The notes: a model not told the origin generated them from the letters alone. 64,000 nt of DNA from Gloeotrichia echinulata CP02 (GCA_038087035.1 CP051187.1:1612001-1676000), one strand, 5' to 3'; shown: positions 16,425 to 26,686, counted from the first letter of the stretch. Translations and numbers: made by a program.

Positions 16425-17021
16425 TTAAAAAGGGATATCAAAAAGGAAATCTTTAACATCAGAATTAGGGTGTGTGTTTTCTGGATCATCTGCCCAACAC
16501 AGAGGATTATTTACAATATATTCTCGGATGTGATCTATAGATTTTTGTTCTCTGCCAATGTGTTCATAAAAATTGCGTTGCCAGATTGATTGTCCTTTAG
16601 TCTGCCAAATTATATTAATGCGTTTGCTGACAATGCTTTTATAACTACCAATAACTGTAGAAATAGAACCACCTACAGGTTTACCGAATTTTTCTGGGTT
16701 GCCTTCACTATGTTGGTTGAGGGCAAGGCAATGCCTTAGACCTACAGGGTTGTCGGTGATGATTAATATGCCGTGTATATGGTTAGGCATGACCACAAAT
16801 GTATCTAATTCAATGTGGGGAAAATGATCGGGTATTGTTTGCCAGCAGTTAAAGGCGATATAACCTAAAGAATTCAATTGCATTTCGCCCTGAACCACAT
16901 TACCAAATAAACATTGGCGTTTTTTAGTACAAATGGTGATGAAATATGCACCTGTTTGGGTGTAATCATACCCTTTTAAGCGAATAGAACGGCGATGATG
17001 TTTTTGTGGATCATAAGGCAT
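16425..17021 (-). CDS. RAYT: REP-associated tyrosine transposase (Y1/IS200-like)
   Basis: RAYTs are single-copy HUH nucleases related to IS200/IS605 TnpA that process REP palindromes as single strands. The 198-residue protein begins MPYDPQKHHRRSIRLKGYDY, the standard RAYT N-terminus. It has TGAYFITICTKKR, the HUH motif in VVMPNHIHGILII and the catalytic tyrosine in HIREYIVNNP. Length is normal apart from an in-frame extra piece NPVGLRHCLALNQ encoded by a REP-type palindrome. REP/BIME repeats of the same family flank it on both sides. ATG at 17021; no partner gene. It looks intact and is the best candidate driver of the GTAG palindromes. Confidence 0.9.
   Translation of the reverse strand: MPYDPQKHHRRSIRLKGYDYTQTGAYFITICTKKRQCLFGNVVQGEMQLNSLGYIAFNCWQTIPDHFPHIELDTFVVMPNHIHGILIITDNPVGLRHCLALNQHSEGNPEKFGKPVGGSISTVIGSYKSIVSKRINIIWQTKGQSIWQRNFYEHIGREQKSIDHIREYIVNNPLCWADDPENTHPNSDVKDFLFDIPF
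16719..16745. repeat. REP palindrome inside the RAYT coding sequence
   Basis: GAGGGCAAGGCAATGCCTTAG followed by ACCTAC is a slightly degraded copy of the flanking GGCAAGGCA/TGCCTTGCC hairpins, in frame within the RAYT gene. Confidence 0.75.
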
Positions 17022-17097
17022 GATTTTCTATATTTATTGATGATTTATTTTGATTTAGTTGAAACATTCATTTTCTCTTAAATTCTATAAATAATGT

Positions 17098-17122
17098 AGG
17101 GGCAAGGCATTGCCTTGCCCTC
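17098..17122. repeat. GTAG REP palindrome right of the RAYT gene
   Basis: GTAGGGGCAAGGCATTGCC followed by TTGCCC lies 77 bases upstream of the RAYT start and opens the composite repeat that grows into the array at 17191. Confidence 0.8.
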
Positions 17123-17190
17123 TTGCCCTCCAACCCATTTAGCATCTCAACAATAAACAATATTATTTAACACAGTGCCTATCACATTTA

Positions 17191-18360
17191 AATAATGCTA
17201 ATTTATCTAGGGGAAATTGCAAATAAATTCTTGGCTGCGCTGAACATTTCTCTGAGGGCATGGCAATGCCATGCCCCTACGAGTTTATCTAATTAGGGCG
17301 AGAAACGCCATACAAGAAGTTCCGATAAATAATGCTAATTTATCTAGGGGAAATTACAAATAAATTCTGGGTGGTGCTGAACAATTCTCTGAGGGCATGG
17401 CATTGCCATGCCCCTACGAGTTTATCTAATTAGGGCGAGAAACGCCATACACGAAGGTGCTGAACAATTCTCTGAGGGCATGGCAATGCCATGCCCCTAC
17501 GAGTTTATCTAATTAGGGCGAGAAACGCCATACAAGAAGTTCCGATAAATAATGCTAATTTATCTAGGGGAAATTACAAATAAATTCTTGGCTGTGCTGA
17601 ACAATTCTCTGAGGGCATGGCATTGCCATGCCCCTACGAGTTTATCTAATTAGGGCGAGAAATGCCATACAAGAAGTTCCGATAAATAATGCTAATTTAT
17701 CTAGGGGAAATTACAAATAAATTCTTGGCTGCGCTGAACAATTCTCTCAGGGCATGGCATTGCCATGCCCCTACGAGTTTATCTAATTAGGGCGAGAAAC
17801 GCCATACACGAAGGTGCTGAACAATTCTCTGAGGGCATGGCAATGCCATGCCCCTACGAGTTTATCTAATTAGGGCGAGAAACGCCATACAAGAAGTTCC
17901 GATAAATAATGCTAATTTATCTAGGGGAAATTACAAATAAATTCTTGGCTGTGCTGAACAATTCTCTGAGGGCATGGCAATGCCATGCCCCTACGAGTTT
18001 ATCTAATTAGGGCGAGAAATGCCATACAAGAAGTTCCGATAAATAATGCTAATTTATCTAGGGGAAATTACAAATAAATTCTTGGCTGCGCTGAACAATT
18101 CTCTCAGGGCATGGCATTGCCATGCCCCTACGAGTTTATCTAATTAGGGCGAGAAACGCCATACACGAAGGTGCTGAACAATTCTCTGAGGGCATGGCAA
18201 TGCCATGCCCCTACGAGTTTATCTAATTAGGGTGAGAAACGCCATACAAGAAGTTCCGATAAATAATGCTAATTTATCTAGGGGAAATTACAAATAAATT
18301 CTTGGCTGCGCTGAACAATTCTCTCAGGGCACGGCATTGCCATGCCCCTACGAGTTTATC
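17191..18360. repeat. Higher-order tandem array, alternating 137- and 220-bp units
   Basis: The marker AATAATGCTAATTTATCTAG occurs at 17191, 17328, 17548, 17685, 17905, 18042 and 18262, so spacings are 137, 220, 137, 220, 137, 220: three copies of a 357-bp super-unit. The 220 unit is the 137 unit plus an 83-bp extra REP module (AAGGTGCTGAACAATTC...AACGCCATACACG). Each module carries a perfect GGGCATGGCA(A/T)TGCCATGCCCCTAC palindrome. Variant sites (AATGCC/AACGCC, GTGCTG/GCGCTG) also alternate. The array fills the 17022-18491 gap; it is not a CRISPR because spacers are not unique. Confidence 0.93.
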
Positions 18361-18491
18361 TAACTTTGGTCATTTGTCATTCGTTATTGTCCCAATCCCC
18401 AATCCCCATCCCTTGTTCCCCAGGAAACTTGAGAAAAATGACACATCGCGCTAGTCTTCATTAACACAACTGCACGCTGTGAAATTAAGCA

Positions 18492-20906
18492 ATGACAAAT
18501 CAACCCGCAAGAGAAATTCCCGCTTACACTTGGAACCGTCCCATTGGTCTGGGCTGGGATAAACCTTATACTGTCCGCTATGCTAGTAATCTGGATGATG
18601 GCCCTTGGCATGGTATGCCTTTAGGTGGCTTTGGTGCTGGTTGTATCGGTCGTTCTTCACGGGGAGATTTTAACTTTTGGCACATTGACGGTGGTGAACA
18701 TACTTTCCAAAATATTCCCGCTTGTCAATTCAGTATATTTGAGTCCAATGGTACATCTTCCCAAGCTTACGCTTTGTCTAGCCAACCGCCGGAAGATGGG
18801 ACTCTCGCAGCTTGGCGATGGTATCCGGTGAGTGAATCAGGTAGCAGTGTTGGTACATATCACGCGCTGTACCCCCGTAGCTGGTTTGTGTATGAAAATG
18901 TCTTACAGGCGCGGTTAAGCTGTGAGCAGTTTTCGCCAATTTGGGCAAATAACTACCAAGAAACTAGTTACCCGGTGGCAATGTTCGTCTGGAAAGCGCA
19001 TAACCCGACGGATGCACCGATTACTCTCAGTATCATGCTTTCTTGGGAAAATATGGTGGGTTGGTTTACTAATTCCCAGAAATCTCCTGAGGTGAAAATC
19101 CGCGATGATGGCAGTCCAGTTTATGAATATCAGCCGCGTTTGGGAGAAAGTCAAGATAATTATAATTTGATAGTTGAAAATACTCAACAACTGGGTTGCT
19201 TTTTAGCTCGCGTTGGTAGCAATGCAGGGGTGCAAGAAGGTGATGGCATCTGGTGTATCGCGACGCTGAAACATCCCCTTGTGGAAACATTTTACCATAC
19301 GCGCTGGAATCCTGTGGGTACGGGGGAAGATTTGTGGCAAAGCTTCGCCAATGATGGGTCTTTGCCTAATTATATAGATGGAATTCCGGCATCAGAAAAT
19401 ACAAGAATAGGGGCGGCGATCGCAGTTCGTTTTACTCTCCAACCAGGGGAAACTCTCGAAATTCCCTTTTCTCTGGCTTGGGATTTCCCTGTTACCGAAT
19501 TTGCCGCCGGAATCAACTATTATCGCAGATATACAGACTTTTTTGACCGTAGTGGTAAAAATGCTTGGGCGATCGCGTCCACTGCTTTACAAGAATACCA
19601 AAATTGGCGATCGCAAATTCAAAACTGGCAACAACCCATCCTCAACCGGGAAGATTTGCCTGATTGGTTGAAAATGGCTTTGTTTAATGAGCTTTACGAC
19701 CTGACAAGCGGCGGGACTCTCTGGAGTGCAGCCTCAGAACTTGACCCTATCGGTCAGTTTGCGGTTTTAGAATGCTTAGATTACCGTTGGTACGAAAGTC
19801 TGGATGTCCGCTTGTATGGTTCCTTTGCTTTGCTGATACTGTTCCCAGAACTGGAAAAATCAGTAATCCGGGCGTTTGCAAGGGCAATTCCCCACGGTGA
19901 TGAACGCTTGCGAGTTATAGGATATTATTATACCATTGGCGCAGATACTACAACCGCTGTCCGCAAAGTCCCAGGCGCAACTCCCCACGATTTGGGCGCA
20001 CCCAATGAACATGTTTGGGAAAAAACCAATTACACCTGCTACCAAGACTGCAATTTATGGAAAGATTTAGGTAGTGATTTTGTCCTGCAGGTATACCGAG
20101 ATTTTCTGCTGACGGGTGCTAACGATGTGGACTTTTTGGCAGAATGTTGGGATGCTATTGTCGAAACTCTCAATTATCTGAAAACTTTTGATCAAGATGG
20201 GGATGGAATACCGGAGAATTCTGGGGCGCCTGACCAAACTTTTGATGATTGGCGATTACAGGGTGTGAGTGCTTATTGTGGTGGTTTGTGGTTGACGGCT
20301 TTGGAAGCGGCGATCGCCATAGCTAATATATTAATGAACCGCACAGACGCAGAGAACGCGGAGGAGATAGTAGCACAAAAGTCTATCTATGAGGCTTGGT
20401 TAGCACAATCTCGCCCGATTTATGACCAAAAGCTATGGAATGGTCAATATTATCGCCTGGATAGTGAGAGTGGTTCGGATGTGGTGATGGCGGATCAGTT
20501 ATGTGGACAATTTTACGCCCGACTGTTGGAATTACCGGATATTGTGGCGAGCGATCGCGCCCTCTCTGCGCTGAGAACTGTTTATGATGCTTGCTTTGTC
20601 AAGTTCTATGATGGTCAATTTGGCGCGGCCAATGGTGTGCGTCCCGATGGTTCACCAGAAAATCCCCAAGCTACCCACCCACTGGAAGTTTGGACGGGGA
20701 TTAATTTTGGATTGGCTGCTTTTCTTGTACAGATGGGTATGCGAGATGAAGCGCTGCGCTTGACACAAGCTGTGGTTGAGCAAATTTACAATCATGGACT
20801 CCAATTCCGCACACCTGAAGCTATCACCGCTGCTGGTACTTTCCGCGCTAGTACTTACCTGCGACCAATGGCTATTTGGGCTATTTATCACCTAATTGCT
20901 CAGTAG
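18492..20906 (+). CDS. GH116-family glycoside hydrolase (GBA2-type beta-glucosidase)
   Basis: GH116 includes beta-glucosidases, beta-xylosidases and the non-lysosomal glucosylceramidase GBA2. The 804-residue protein has the N-terminal beta-sandwich (IGLGWDKPY, then WHGMPLGGFGAGCIGRSSRG, and DFNFWHIDGGEH) and a C-terminal (alpha/alpha)6 domain from ~380. Active-site regions are FAVLECLDYRWYESLDVR, which aligns with the nucleophile region, and GIPENSGAPDQTFDDW, where the acid/base Asp lies in the family. The length matches bacterial members. No signal peptide is seen, so it is probably cytoplasmic; substrate unknown. ATG at 18492, directly after the repeat array, and monocistronic. Confidence 0.88.
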   Translation: MTNQPAREIPAYTWNRPIGLGWDKPYTVRYASNLDDGPWHGMPLGGFGAGCIGRSSRGDFNFWHIDGGEHTFQNIPACQFSIFESNGTSSQAYALSSQPPEDGTLAAWRWYPVSESGSSVGTYHALYPRSWFVYENVLQARLSCEQFSPIWANNYQETSYPVAMFVWKAHNPTDAPITLSIMLSWENMVGWFTNSQKSPEVKIRDDGSPVYEYQPRLGESQDNYNLIVENTQQLGCFLARVGSNAGVQEGDGIWCIATLKHPLVETFYHTRWNPVGTGEDLWQSFANDGSLPNYIDGIPASENTRIGAAIAVRFTLQPGETLEIPFSLAWDFPVTEFAAGINYYRRYTDFFDRSGKNAWAIASTALQEYQNWRSQIQNWQQPILNREDLPDWLKMALFNELYDLTSGGTLWSAASELDPIGQFAVLECLDYRWYESLDVRLYGSFALLILFPELEKSVIRAFARAIPHGDERLRVIGYYYTIGADTTTAVRKVPGATPHDLGAPNEHVWEKTNYTCYQDCNLWKDLGSDFVLQVYRDFLLTGANDVDFLAECWDAIVETLNYLKTFDQDGDGIPENSGAPDQTFDDWRLQGVSAYCGGLWLTALEAAIAIANILMNRTDAENAEEIVAQKSIYEAWLAQSRPIYDQKLWNGQYYRLDSESGSDVVMADQLCGQFYARLLELPDIVASDRALSALRTVYDACFVKFYDGQFGAANGVRPDGSPENPQATHPLEVWTGINFGLAAFLVQMGMRDEALRLTQAVVEQIYNHGLQFRTPEAITAAGTFRASTYLRPMAIWAIYHLIAQ

Positions 20907-20930
20907 GCGTCAGTTGTCATTATCCTAGCC

Positions 20931-21056
20931 CAATACAGTTCAGTTAGACTCAAATGGTATACAGTGTAGGGGCACGGCATCCAAAATCTTTTCTTCTAAT
21001 GACAATTTTATTCGTGCCGTGCCCCTACGACAATTTTCCGTAACTGAACTGTATTG
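20931..21056. mobile_element. 126-bp MITE, TACAGTTCAGTTA family, copy 3
   Basis: Perfect ends CAATACAGTTCAGTTA and TAACTGAACTGTATTG, same orientation and length as the copy at 972-1097, with the GTAGGGGCACGGCA and TGCCGTGCCCCTAC internal arms. It lies 24 bases after the GH116 stop. Confidence 0.87.
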
Positions 21057-21090
21057 CATCCTAGCCCTAAGCGTTGAACTACAGACCAAA

Positions 21091-21210
21091 GTAGGGGCGC
21101 AAGGCTTTGCGCCCCGAAAAATCATCAAACGACGCCAAAAACCTTTACCGTACCTTGATGGATCATACCTACCATTCGCTAAAAGTAGGGGCGCAAGGCT
21201 TTGCGCCCCG
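21091..21210. repeat. Two GTAGGGGCGCAAGG palindromes
   Basis: GTAGGGGCGCAAGGCTTTGC followed by GCCCC occurs at 21091-21115 and 21185-21209, each followed by GAAA(A/G)ATCATCAAA. The same family appears at 32260 and 46639. It shares only the GTAGGGG prefix with the GGCACGGCA family. Confidence 0.82.
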
Positions 21211-21956
21211 AAAGATCATCAAATTTGAAATTTGCAACTAAAGATACAAAAGAATCCAATTAAATGATTTAAAATTTTTGATTACAAGTTTATTTACCTC
21301 AAATTGATAGAGTAAGTATTAATATCTCTGTTGTTATTTTCCGGGTATTTGATAAATGAACAGAAAATACAACTAGAGTAAAAAAAAGTTTAAGGGAAGT
21401 AAAAAAATAAAACCGACCACTTAAAGTTGTTTACTATTCAGTGTTCTGAGTGTTCACACTATGTGGAACAACCACGACGAAACCTAACCACCACCCTTTT
21501 TGTGTCAGAGCCAATAGGGAGAATTAATTCGTAATTCGTAATTTGTAATTAATACATGGGTCTGAGAAAGCAAATTCGGTTACGTCATTCCGAAAAGCTT
21601 CTTTCTTTGCAGGAAAGAGATTTTTTAGCGCCGGGTTAGCAGTCAACAGCCGACAGCTACGATTACATCTTTTTTTAGGTGGAAGCCCTTACGTACTTAG
21701 GACTCTCGACTACTGTTTAGAAAAATCCTCATAGTACTAGCTTTAGTCATAAAAATTACTAATACCAGGAATATTATGTTCACTAATAACAATTTTTTCC
21801 TACAACTAAATGTAGTTAATATAAATATTCTCTGTTAGAATAAATACTTAGCGGGTGAAATTTTCAGCAATAAATTTCTCTAAACTTAGTGTCTGGTAAG
21901 ACTTATAGGATTTTTTCTATGTAGAAAGAAAAATGAAATGATAAAAGGAGAACAAG

Positions 21957-22000
21957 TGTATACGTATTAACAAGGTGATAAAAATTTTATAAAGTATACA
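21957..22000 (+). promoter_or_regulatory. Candidate class-II NtcA-activated promoter of hetC
   Basis: TGTATACGTATTAACA fits the NtcA consensus TGT-N10-ACA (21957-21972). Exactly 22 bases later comes TATACA (21995-22000), a good -10 box, which is the spacing of NtcA class-II promoters. It lies ~290 bases before the hetC start; hetC is a known NtcA target in Anabaena. The rest of 21211-22296 is AT-rich with no gene and no other motif I can support. Confidence 0.6.
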
Positions 22001-22296
22001 TCTCAATTATCAAGAATAGTAATGAATTCATGAAAGTCCATCAGAAGTTTCTAATTCAGGTATAAACATAACTTAAGGTTCACTAGTACAATGTTATCTT
22101 ACAAACTTTCACTTACCAAAAGCAACTGAAAAATGAGAGTCGAGCAATCAGTGATTCAAAACACAATAAATTGCGTTTACCAGAGGCTGTTGGAATGATG
22201 GTAAACCAATCAGTGAAAGGGTTGTATACTTTTTTTTCGTAAAAAGAACGTAGTTAAAAAAGTTAAAAATTTTACTAAAATACTTGAAATCCAATT

Positions 22297-23667
22297 ATGA
22301 ACCCCTCTTCGTCGTTAAGAGTTCAGGGATATTTAGAATATACAAGTAATCAGCAGTCTTCCACTCTCAAAGAGGCTATCCTCAAATTTTGGAGATCGGT
22401 GGGAGGGGATACTAGCCTAGTATCGGATTTTACAGAAGCTTGGGATCTGCGTGAGTTCCAACTAGGTGATGATTTGACCAAGTATGATCCGAATGGGGAA
22501 ATTGCTGATCGCAGTTTTCTTTATTTAGTTTGTCAAGGTCGAGTGCGCCTGCTGGGGTGGGACGCAACTCTGGGGCGAGAAATTTCCACTCAGTTACTTT
22601 TGACTGGGGAAACCTTTGGCGCGGATGATTTATTCTGCTATGAACCTTGGAGATATCGAGCGATCGCCGCTAGTGGGGGTTGTGTTGCTCAAATCACCAT
22701 TGCTGATCTGGGCTTGTGGTGCCAACGCCTACCGCATCTAAAAAGTTATTTACAGCAGTTGGCTGTTGAGCGTCAAGCACTAATTTTCTTCAAAAGTTGC
22801 ACTGAGTTACGCTCTCTGTGTAGCCAGAGACTAAGACAATTGTTACCCTACTTAGTAGCAACCAAAATCCCTGCTGGTTCATCTTTGGTGGAAGCAACTC
22901 CGCAGGCGTTGGGGCGCTTTTGGTTACTAAGTGGGAAGATTGAGAACTTATCAACAGTAAATATACCGCCCGTAGTGGGAGCCAGTTGGGGATATCCCCA
23001 GATGACTATATTCTCTGGGATAGCTCAAACGGATTTGTTTGTTTACCACCTGTCGATGGAACATTGGGAATCGGCAAGGGCGATCGCACCTCAGATATTT
23101 TCTCATGGGTGTGAACTCGGTAGCCAATCTGAGAGTAAATTGCAAATAGCCCCAAAACCTCAGCCTGTTCCCCAGGTCATTGAGCTACCAATTCCTCACC
23201 CAGAGCCTGAGATCTCCGCTACAGTCATAGCTGAGGATGACATTGACTTTCCCCAACAGAGAAACCAAGGCGGATTCAGGCCTAGGTTCTGGCGTCCCTA
23301 TCCTTTTATTGCACAGCAAAGCTTATCCGATTGTGGTGCGGCCTGTTTGGCGATGATTAGCCAATATTGGGGTAAACGCTTGAGTATGAACACTCTGCGT
23401 AATTTAGCACGGGTAGACCGTAGGGGTGCTTCTGTGCATAGTTTAGCCGCCGCAGCCGAAACCTTGGGATATGATGTCCTAACAGTCCGGGCGAGCTTGA
23501 GCAAGCTGGACTCATATGATAACCCCTGGATTGCTCATTGGCAAGGTATTCATTATATAGTTGTCTGGCGATTGACATACCTCCTCGTCCTAAAGGAGCG
23601 AGGATTCCTTGACACTTCGCGCTCGTTGCGCCACAAGTGGTCTTACCATCCCTCCATGTCCGTTTAA
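22297..23667 (+). pseudogene. hetC: hetC, 5' part (regulatory-domain and C39 peptidase half), frame broken
   Basis: HetC is a peptidase-containing ABC exporter needed early in heterocyst differentiation. This part encodes a cNMP-binding-like N-terminus (~20-300; FLYLVCQGRVRLLGW, ETFGADDLFCYEPWRYRAIA). The C39 peptidase domain begins near residue 330 with Cys in SLSDCGAACLAM and His in GIHYIVVW. After VVW the frame runs into the palindrome-ended insertion at 23571 and stops at 23667 with foreign sequence (RLTYLLVLKERG...). Native hetC resumes at ~23752 in another frame. The hetC assignment rests on domain order and on hetP downstream with a HetR-type box between. Start ATG 22297. Confidence 0.8.
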
Positions 23668-23751
23668 AGTCTCCCAATGCCCTATGGCGACTATACCTGA
23701 ATTTTATCATAAAGCCGTCCTAGAAGGACGGGGCTTGAATCCCATTTTTTT
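23571..23751. mobile_element. ~180-bp IS200/IS605-like palindrome-ended element A inside hetC
   Basis: The right end of the element (inverted here) has hairpin CCTCGTCCTAAAGGAGCGAGG beside ATTGACATAC. The left end has AAGCCGTCCTAGAAGGACGG beside GGGCTTGAATCCCATTTTT. These match the ends of elements at 12781, 48446 and 51981. No open frame inside. Removing it would join HYIVVW to VKGDRILICDPA. Confidence 0.75.
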
Positions 23752-25609
23752 GGTCAAAGGCGATCGCATTTTGATTTGTGATCCAGCCATAGGTAAGCGT
23801 TGGCTATCGCGTTCGGAGTTTGAAGCTGGCTGGACTGGATATGCTTTGCTGTTAGACCCAAGCGATCGCTTGCATTCCTACAAGAGCGAACAAGTTTCTT
23901 TAGAGCGCTATTGGCAGTTATTTAAACATCATCGCCAATTACTAGGCAAAATTATTCTCATTTCGGTGTTGGTACAAGTTTTTGGGCTGGTGACTCCCCT
24001 ATGTACTCAGGTGATTCTCGACCAAGTAATGCTTGTTCCTAACTTCCTGAGTTTGAATGTGTTTGCCGTGGGTTTCCTGATTTTAGGCCTTTGGCGTCTT
24101 GTTTTAACTGCACAGCGCCAATTCCTACTGGACTATTTTGCTAACCGTATCGACCTTTCTTTGATCAGTGGTTTTATTAGCTACACATTAAAGTTACCTT
24201 TGCAGTTTTTTGCAGCGCGTCAAGCAGAAGATATTATTAGCCGTGTTCAGGAAAACCGCAAAATCCAAGTGTTTCTCAGCCGTCAAGCTCTCAGTGTCAC
24301 CTTAGACGCTGTGATGGTGCTGATTTACCTGGGGCTGATGGCTCATTACAACTTGCAACTTACTCTGTTGGTGCTGGGTTGGATTCTACCCATCGTTATT
24401 TTGACTCTGGGGGCTAGTCAGTCACTGAAACAAGCCACGCGGGAAATCTTGCACGCATCAGCGGTACAACATAGCTTGGTTGTACAAATAATTACTGGTA
24501 TTGCTGCTGTGAAAACCGCAGCAGCGGAACGCTTGGTGCAACGCCATTGGCAGGAACGCTTTATCAGTATGGTAAAGGCGCGATTTCGGGGGCAGAAGTT
24601 AGCCAATAAGTTGCAACTAATTAGTGGTTTGATTAATCACCTTGGCACCACAATGGTGTTGTGGTCTGGGGCGACTCTGGTGATGGGTGAGGAGATGTCC
24701 CTTGGTCAGTTTGTGGCTTTTAATATGCTGATTGGTAATGTTGCTAACCCAGTTTTGGCCTTGGTGAAGTTGTCGGATGAATTCCCAGAAGCACTGATTT
24801 CTCTAGAACGACTCAATGATGTTTTTACCTCCCAACCAGAAGAAAATCCTCAAAAACCACTAGTGGTAATTCCCCCAATTCGTGGTGAAGTGTACTTTGA
24901 GAATGTGAGCTTTCGTTACAATGCCGATGAAGACCGCAACACCTTGCAAAATATATCTTTTCAGATAAAACCCAAGCAGACTATTGGCATTGTTGGTCAA
25001 AGTGGGTCTGGTAAAAGTACTTTAGTGAACTTATTAGCTGGTTTATATCAGCCCAACGGAGGACGGATTGTAATTGATGGGCATGATATTGCTTATGTTT
25101 GTGCCCAGTCGTTGCGTCCTCAGCTGGGTTTGGTGCCCCAAGACAGTTTCCTGTTTGCGGGAACCATTTTAGAAAACATTACCCTGTATAGTTCTCAGTT
25201 TACTCAAGAGGAAGTGGAGTCAGTTGCCAAGCTGGCAGAAGCACACAATTTTATTCAGCAGTTACCTTTGGGCTACAACACCCAGGTGGGAGGTTCCCTG
25301 CTTTCCCTTGGACAGCGCCAAAAGATTGCGATCGCCCGCGCATTGATCAGAAACCCCCACATTTTGATTTTGGATGAAGCTACAAGCGCTCTAGATGCTG
25401 AGTCTGAATCCCAATTTCCACAAAACTTAACTCGGATTAGTCAGGAGCGTACCACCTTGATCATCTCTCACCGTCTGTGGACCGTTCGCCATGCCGATTC
25501 TATTCTCGTCCTCGACAGAGGTATCCTTGTCGAACAAGGCACTCATGACGAACTAATAGCAATTGGCGGTCTTTATTACCACTTAGCCCAACTGCAATCA
25601 TCACTGTAG
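23609..25609 (+). pseudogene. hetC: hetC, 3' part (ABC exporter membrane and ATPase half)
   Basis: Genuine hetC sequence begins near 23752 (VKGDRILICDPAIGKRWLS, the end of the C39 domain). The six-helix ABC exporter domain (FGLVTPLCTQVILDQVML onward) follows, then the nucleotide-binding domain: Walker A GQSGSGKSTL, signature LSLGQRQKIAIARAL, Walker B ILILDEATSALD, H-loop ISHR. All ATPase motifs are intact. The first ~48 codons of the open frame are insertion-derived (including KAVLEGRGLNPIF). Without a start of its own this half is probably not made, unless element A provides translation initiation or is removed in some cells. Intact HetC would be about 1050 residues. Confidence 0.8.
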
Positions 25610-25610
25610 T

Positions 25611-25651
25611 TTCACTTATATAGATTAGTTATGGCTCAGAATATAAGTGAA
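25611..25651 (+). terminator. Hairpin after hetC
   Basis: TTCACTTATAT and ATATAAGTGAA form an 11-bp stem directly after the stop, followed by TCTTTATTCTG. AT-rich, so only moderately stable. Confidence 0.45.
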
Positions 25652-26686
25652 TCTTTATTCTGTCAAATAAGTAACATTTTTTGGACGATGAATTTTTCTA
25701 AATATCTGAATTTTATCACGATGTGGAACTTAAAGCTGCTACATCTTTTGAAGACAAAATACTTCCTTACGGATATTATGCTAGAGTTATTTTTTTGGTA
25801 ATTTTCAGGTTTATGTATCATACCATAATCTAGTGATTCTCACAACTTGCTCTTGGCGATTATTTGCTGGTTGCCATGTAAAACTCAGAACAATTTTTGT
25901 GTGGATTCTGTAGCCAGGAAATCGCTATAATGCTTGCATGGCAATAGTTGTAGAGGATATGCCTCATCCAGCAGGAGGTGGAAACCATCAAAATGATTTG
26001 TAATTATTATCGATAATAGGATTTTTTGAATCGTCTTTATATTGCTCTGGTAATCGTCTGTTTAACAAAGAGTTAATAGCAAAGTTTCCTAGTAAGCCCA
26101 GAAGGATAAAAATCTAATCTACACATTTACGGAGGGGTAAAACCCCTCATCGATTAGTTGATATAGGACAAATTGCAAAGTTGCACAATACACCAGTAAA
26201 TGTGGACACAAATTAAGTAAATTTAATTTATAAAGCTGCCAATCTGGCAGATGACATTAGCGGAAAAAAATAGTATAAATACAAATGTAGTTCTTGATCA
26301 TCAAGGATGAATAAATTTTCTCTTGTAGCCTAAAAAGTATGTAATAATACTAAATGACTCCCAAGAAAAAGTGTAAAACAAGATACTAAATCCTTCACAG
26401 GGGATAGTAATTTTCTGAGGAGTCGGGAAATTTAAAGAGGACAAAACTGCATCTACCAAGAGCCACACGGAGACTTTTTTCTGCCAGTCATCTCAGATAA
26501 CAAAAGGTAAAAATTTACCTTTCGTTCACTGCCAAGCAAAAGCCAAAGCCGATAAACGGCAGCTTTCTCCAGTCGCACTAACTCCCACCCAGTCAAAACT
26601 GGGGAGTGAGTGAATGCGAAGAGTTAGGGCAAAGCAGCTAACAGAGTTGATTCAAAAAAGTTCAGTTTCCGATCACAGGTAAGCTC
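25652..26686. other. Long hetC-hetP intergenic leader
   Basis: Over 1 kb of AT-rich DNA without a supported gene. It holds the HetR-type box (26132). Nearer its end are two structured elements: AAAGGTAAA/TTTACCTTT near 26503-26522 and an ACTCCC...CCCAGT/ACTGGGGAGT hairpin near 26580-26610. Long leaders with several promoters are known for hetP in Anabaena, and this region fits that picture. Confidence 0.6.
26132..26148. promoter_or_regulatory. HetR-type operator, perfect 17-bp inverted repeat
   Basis: GAGGGGTAAAACCCCTC has 7-bp perfect arms around AAA. The HetR target upstream of hetP in Anabaena PCC 7120 is GAGGGGTCTAACCCCTC, which differs only in the three central bases. It lies ~1.1 kb before the hetP start. 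Confidence 0.87.

Noticed and set aside
17191..18360. CRISPR array
   Set aside because: Units are too long, the intervening sequences are identical between units rather than unique, and there are no cas genes.
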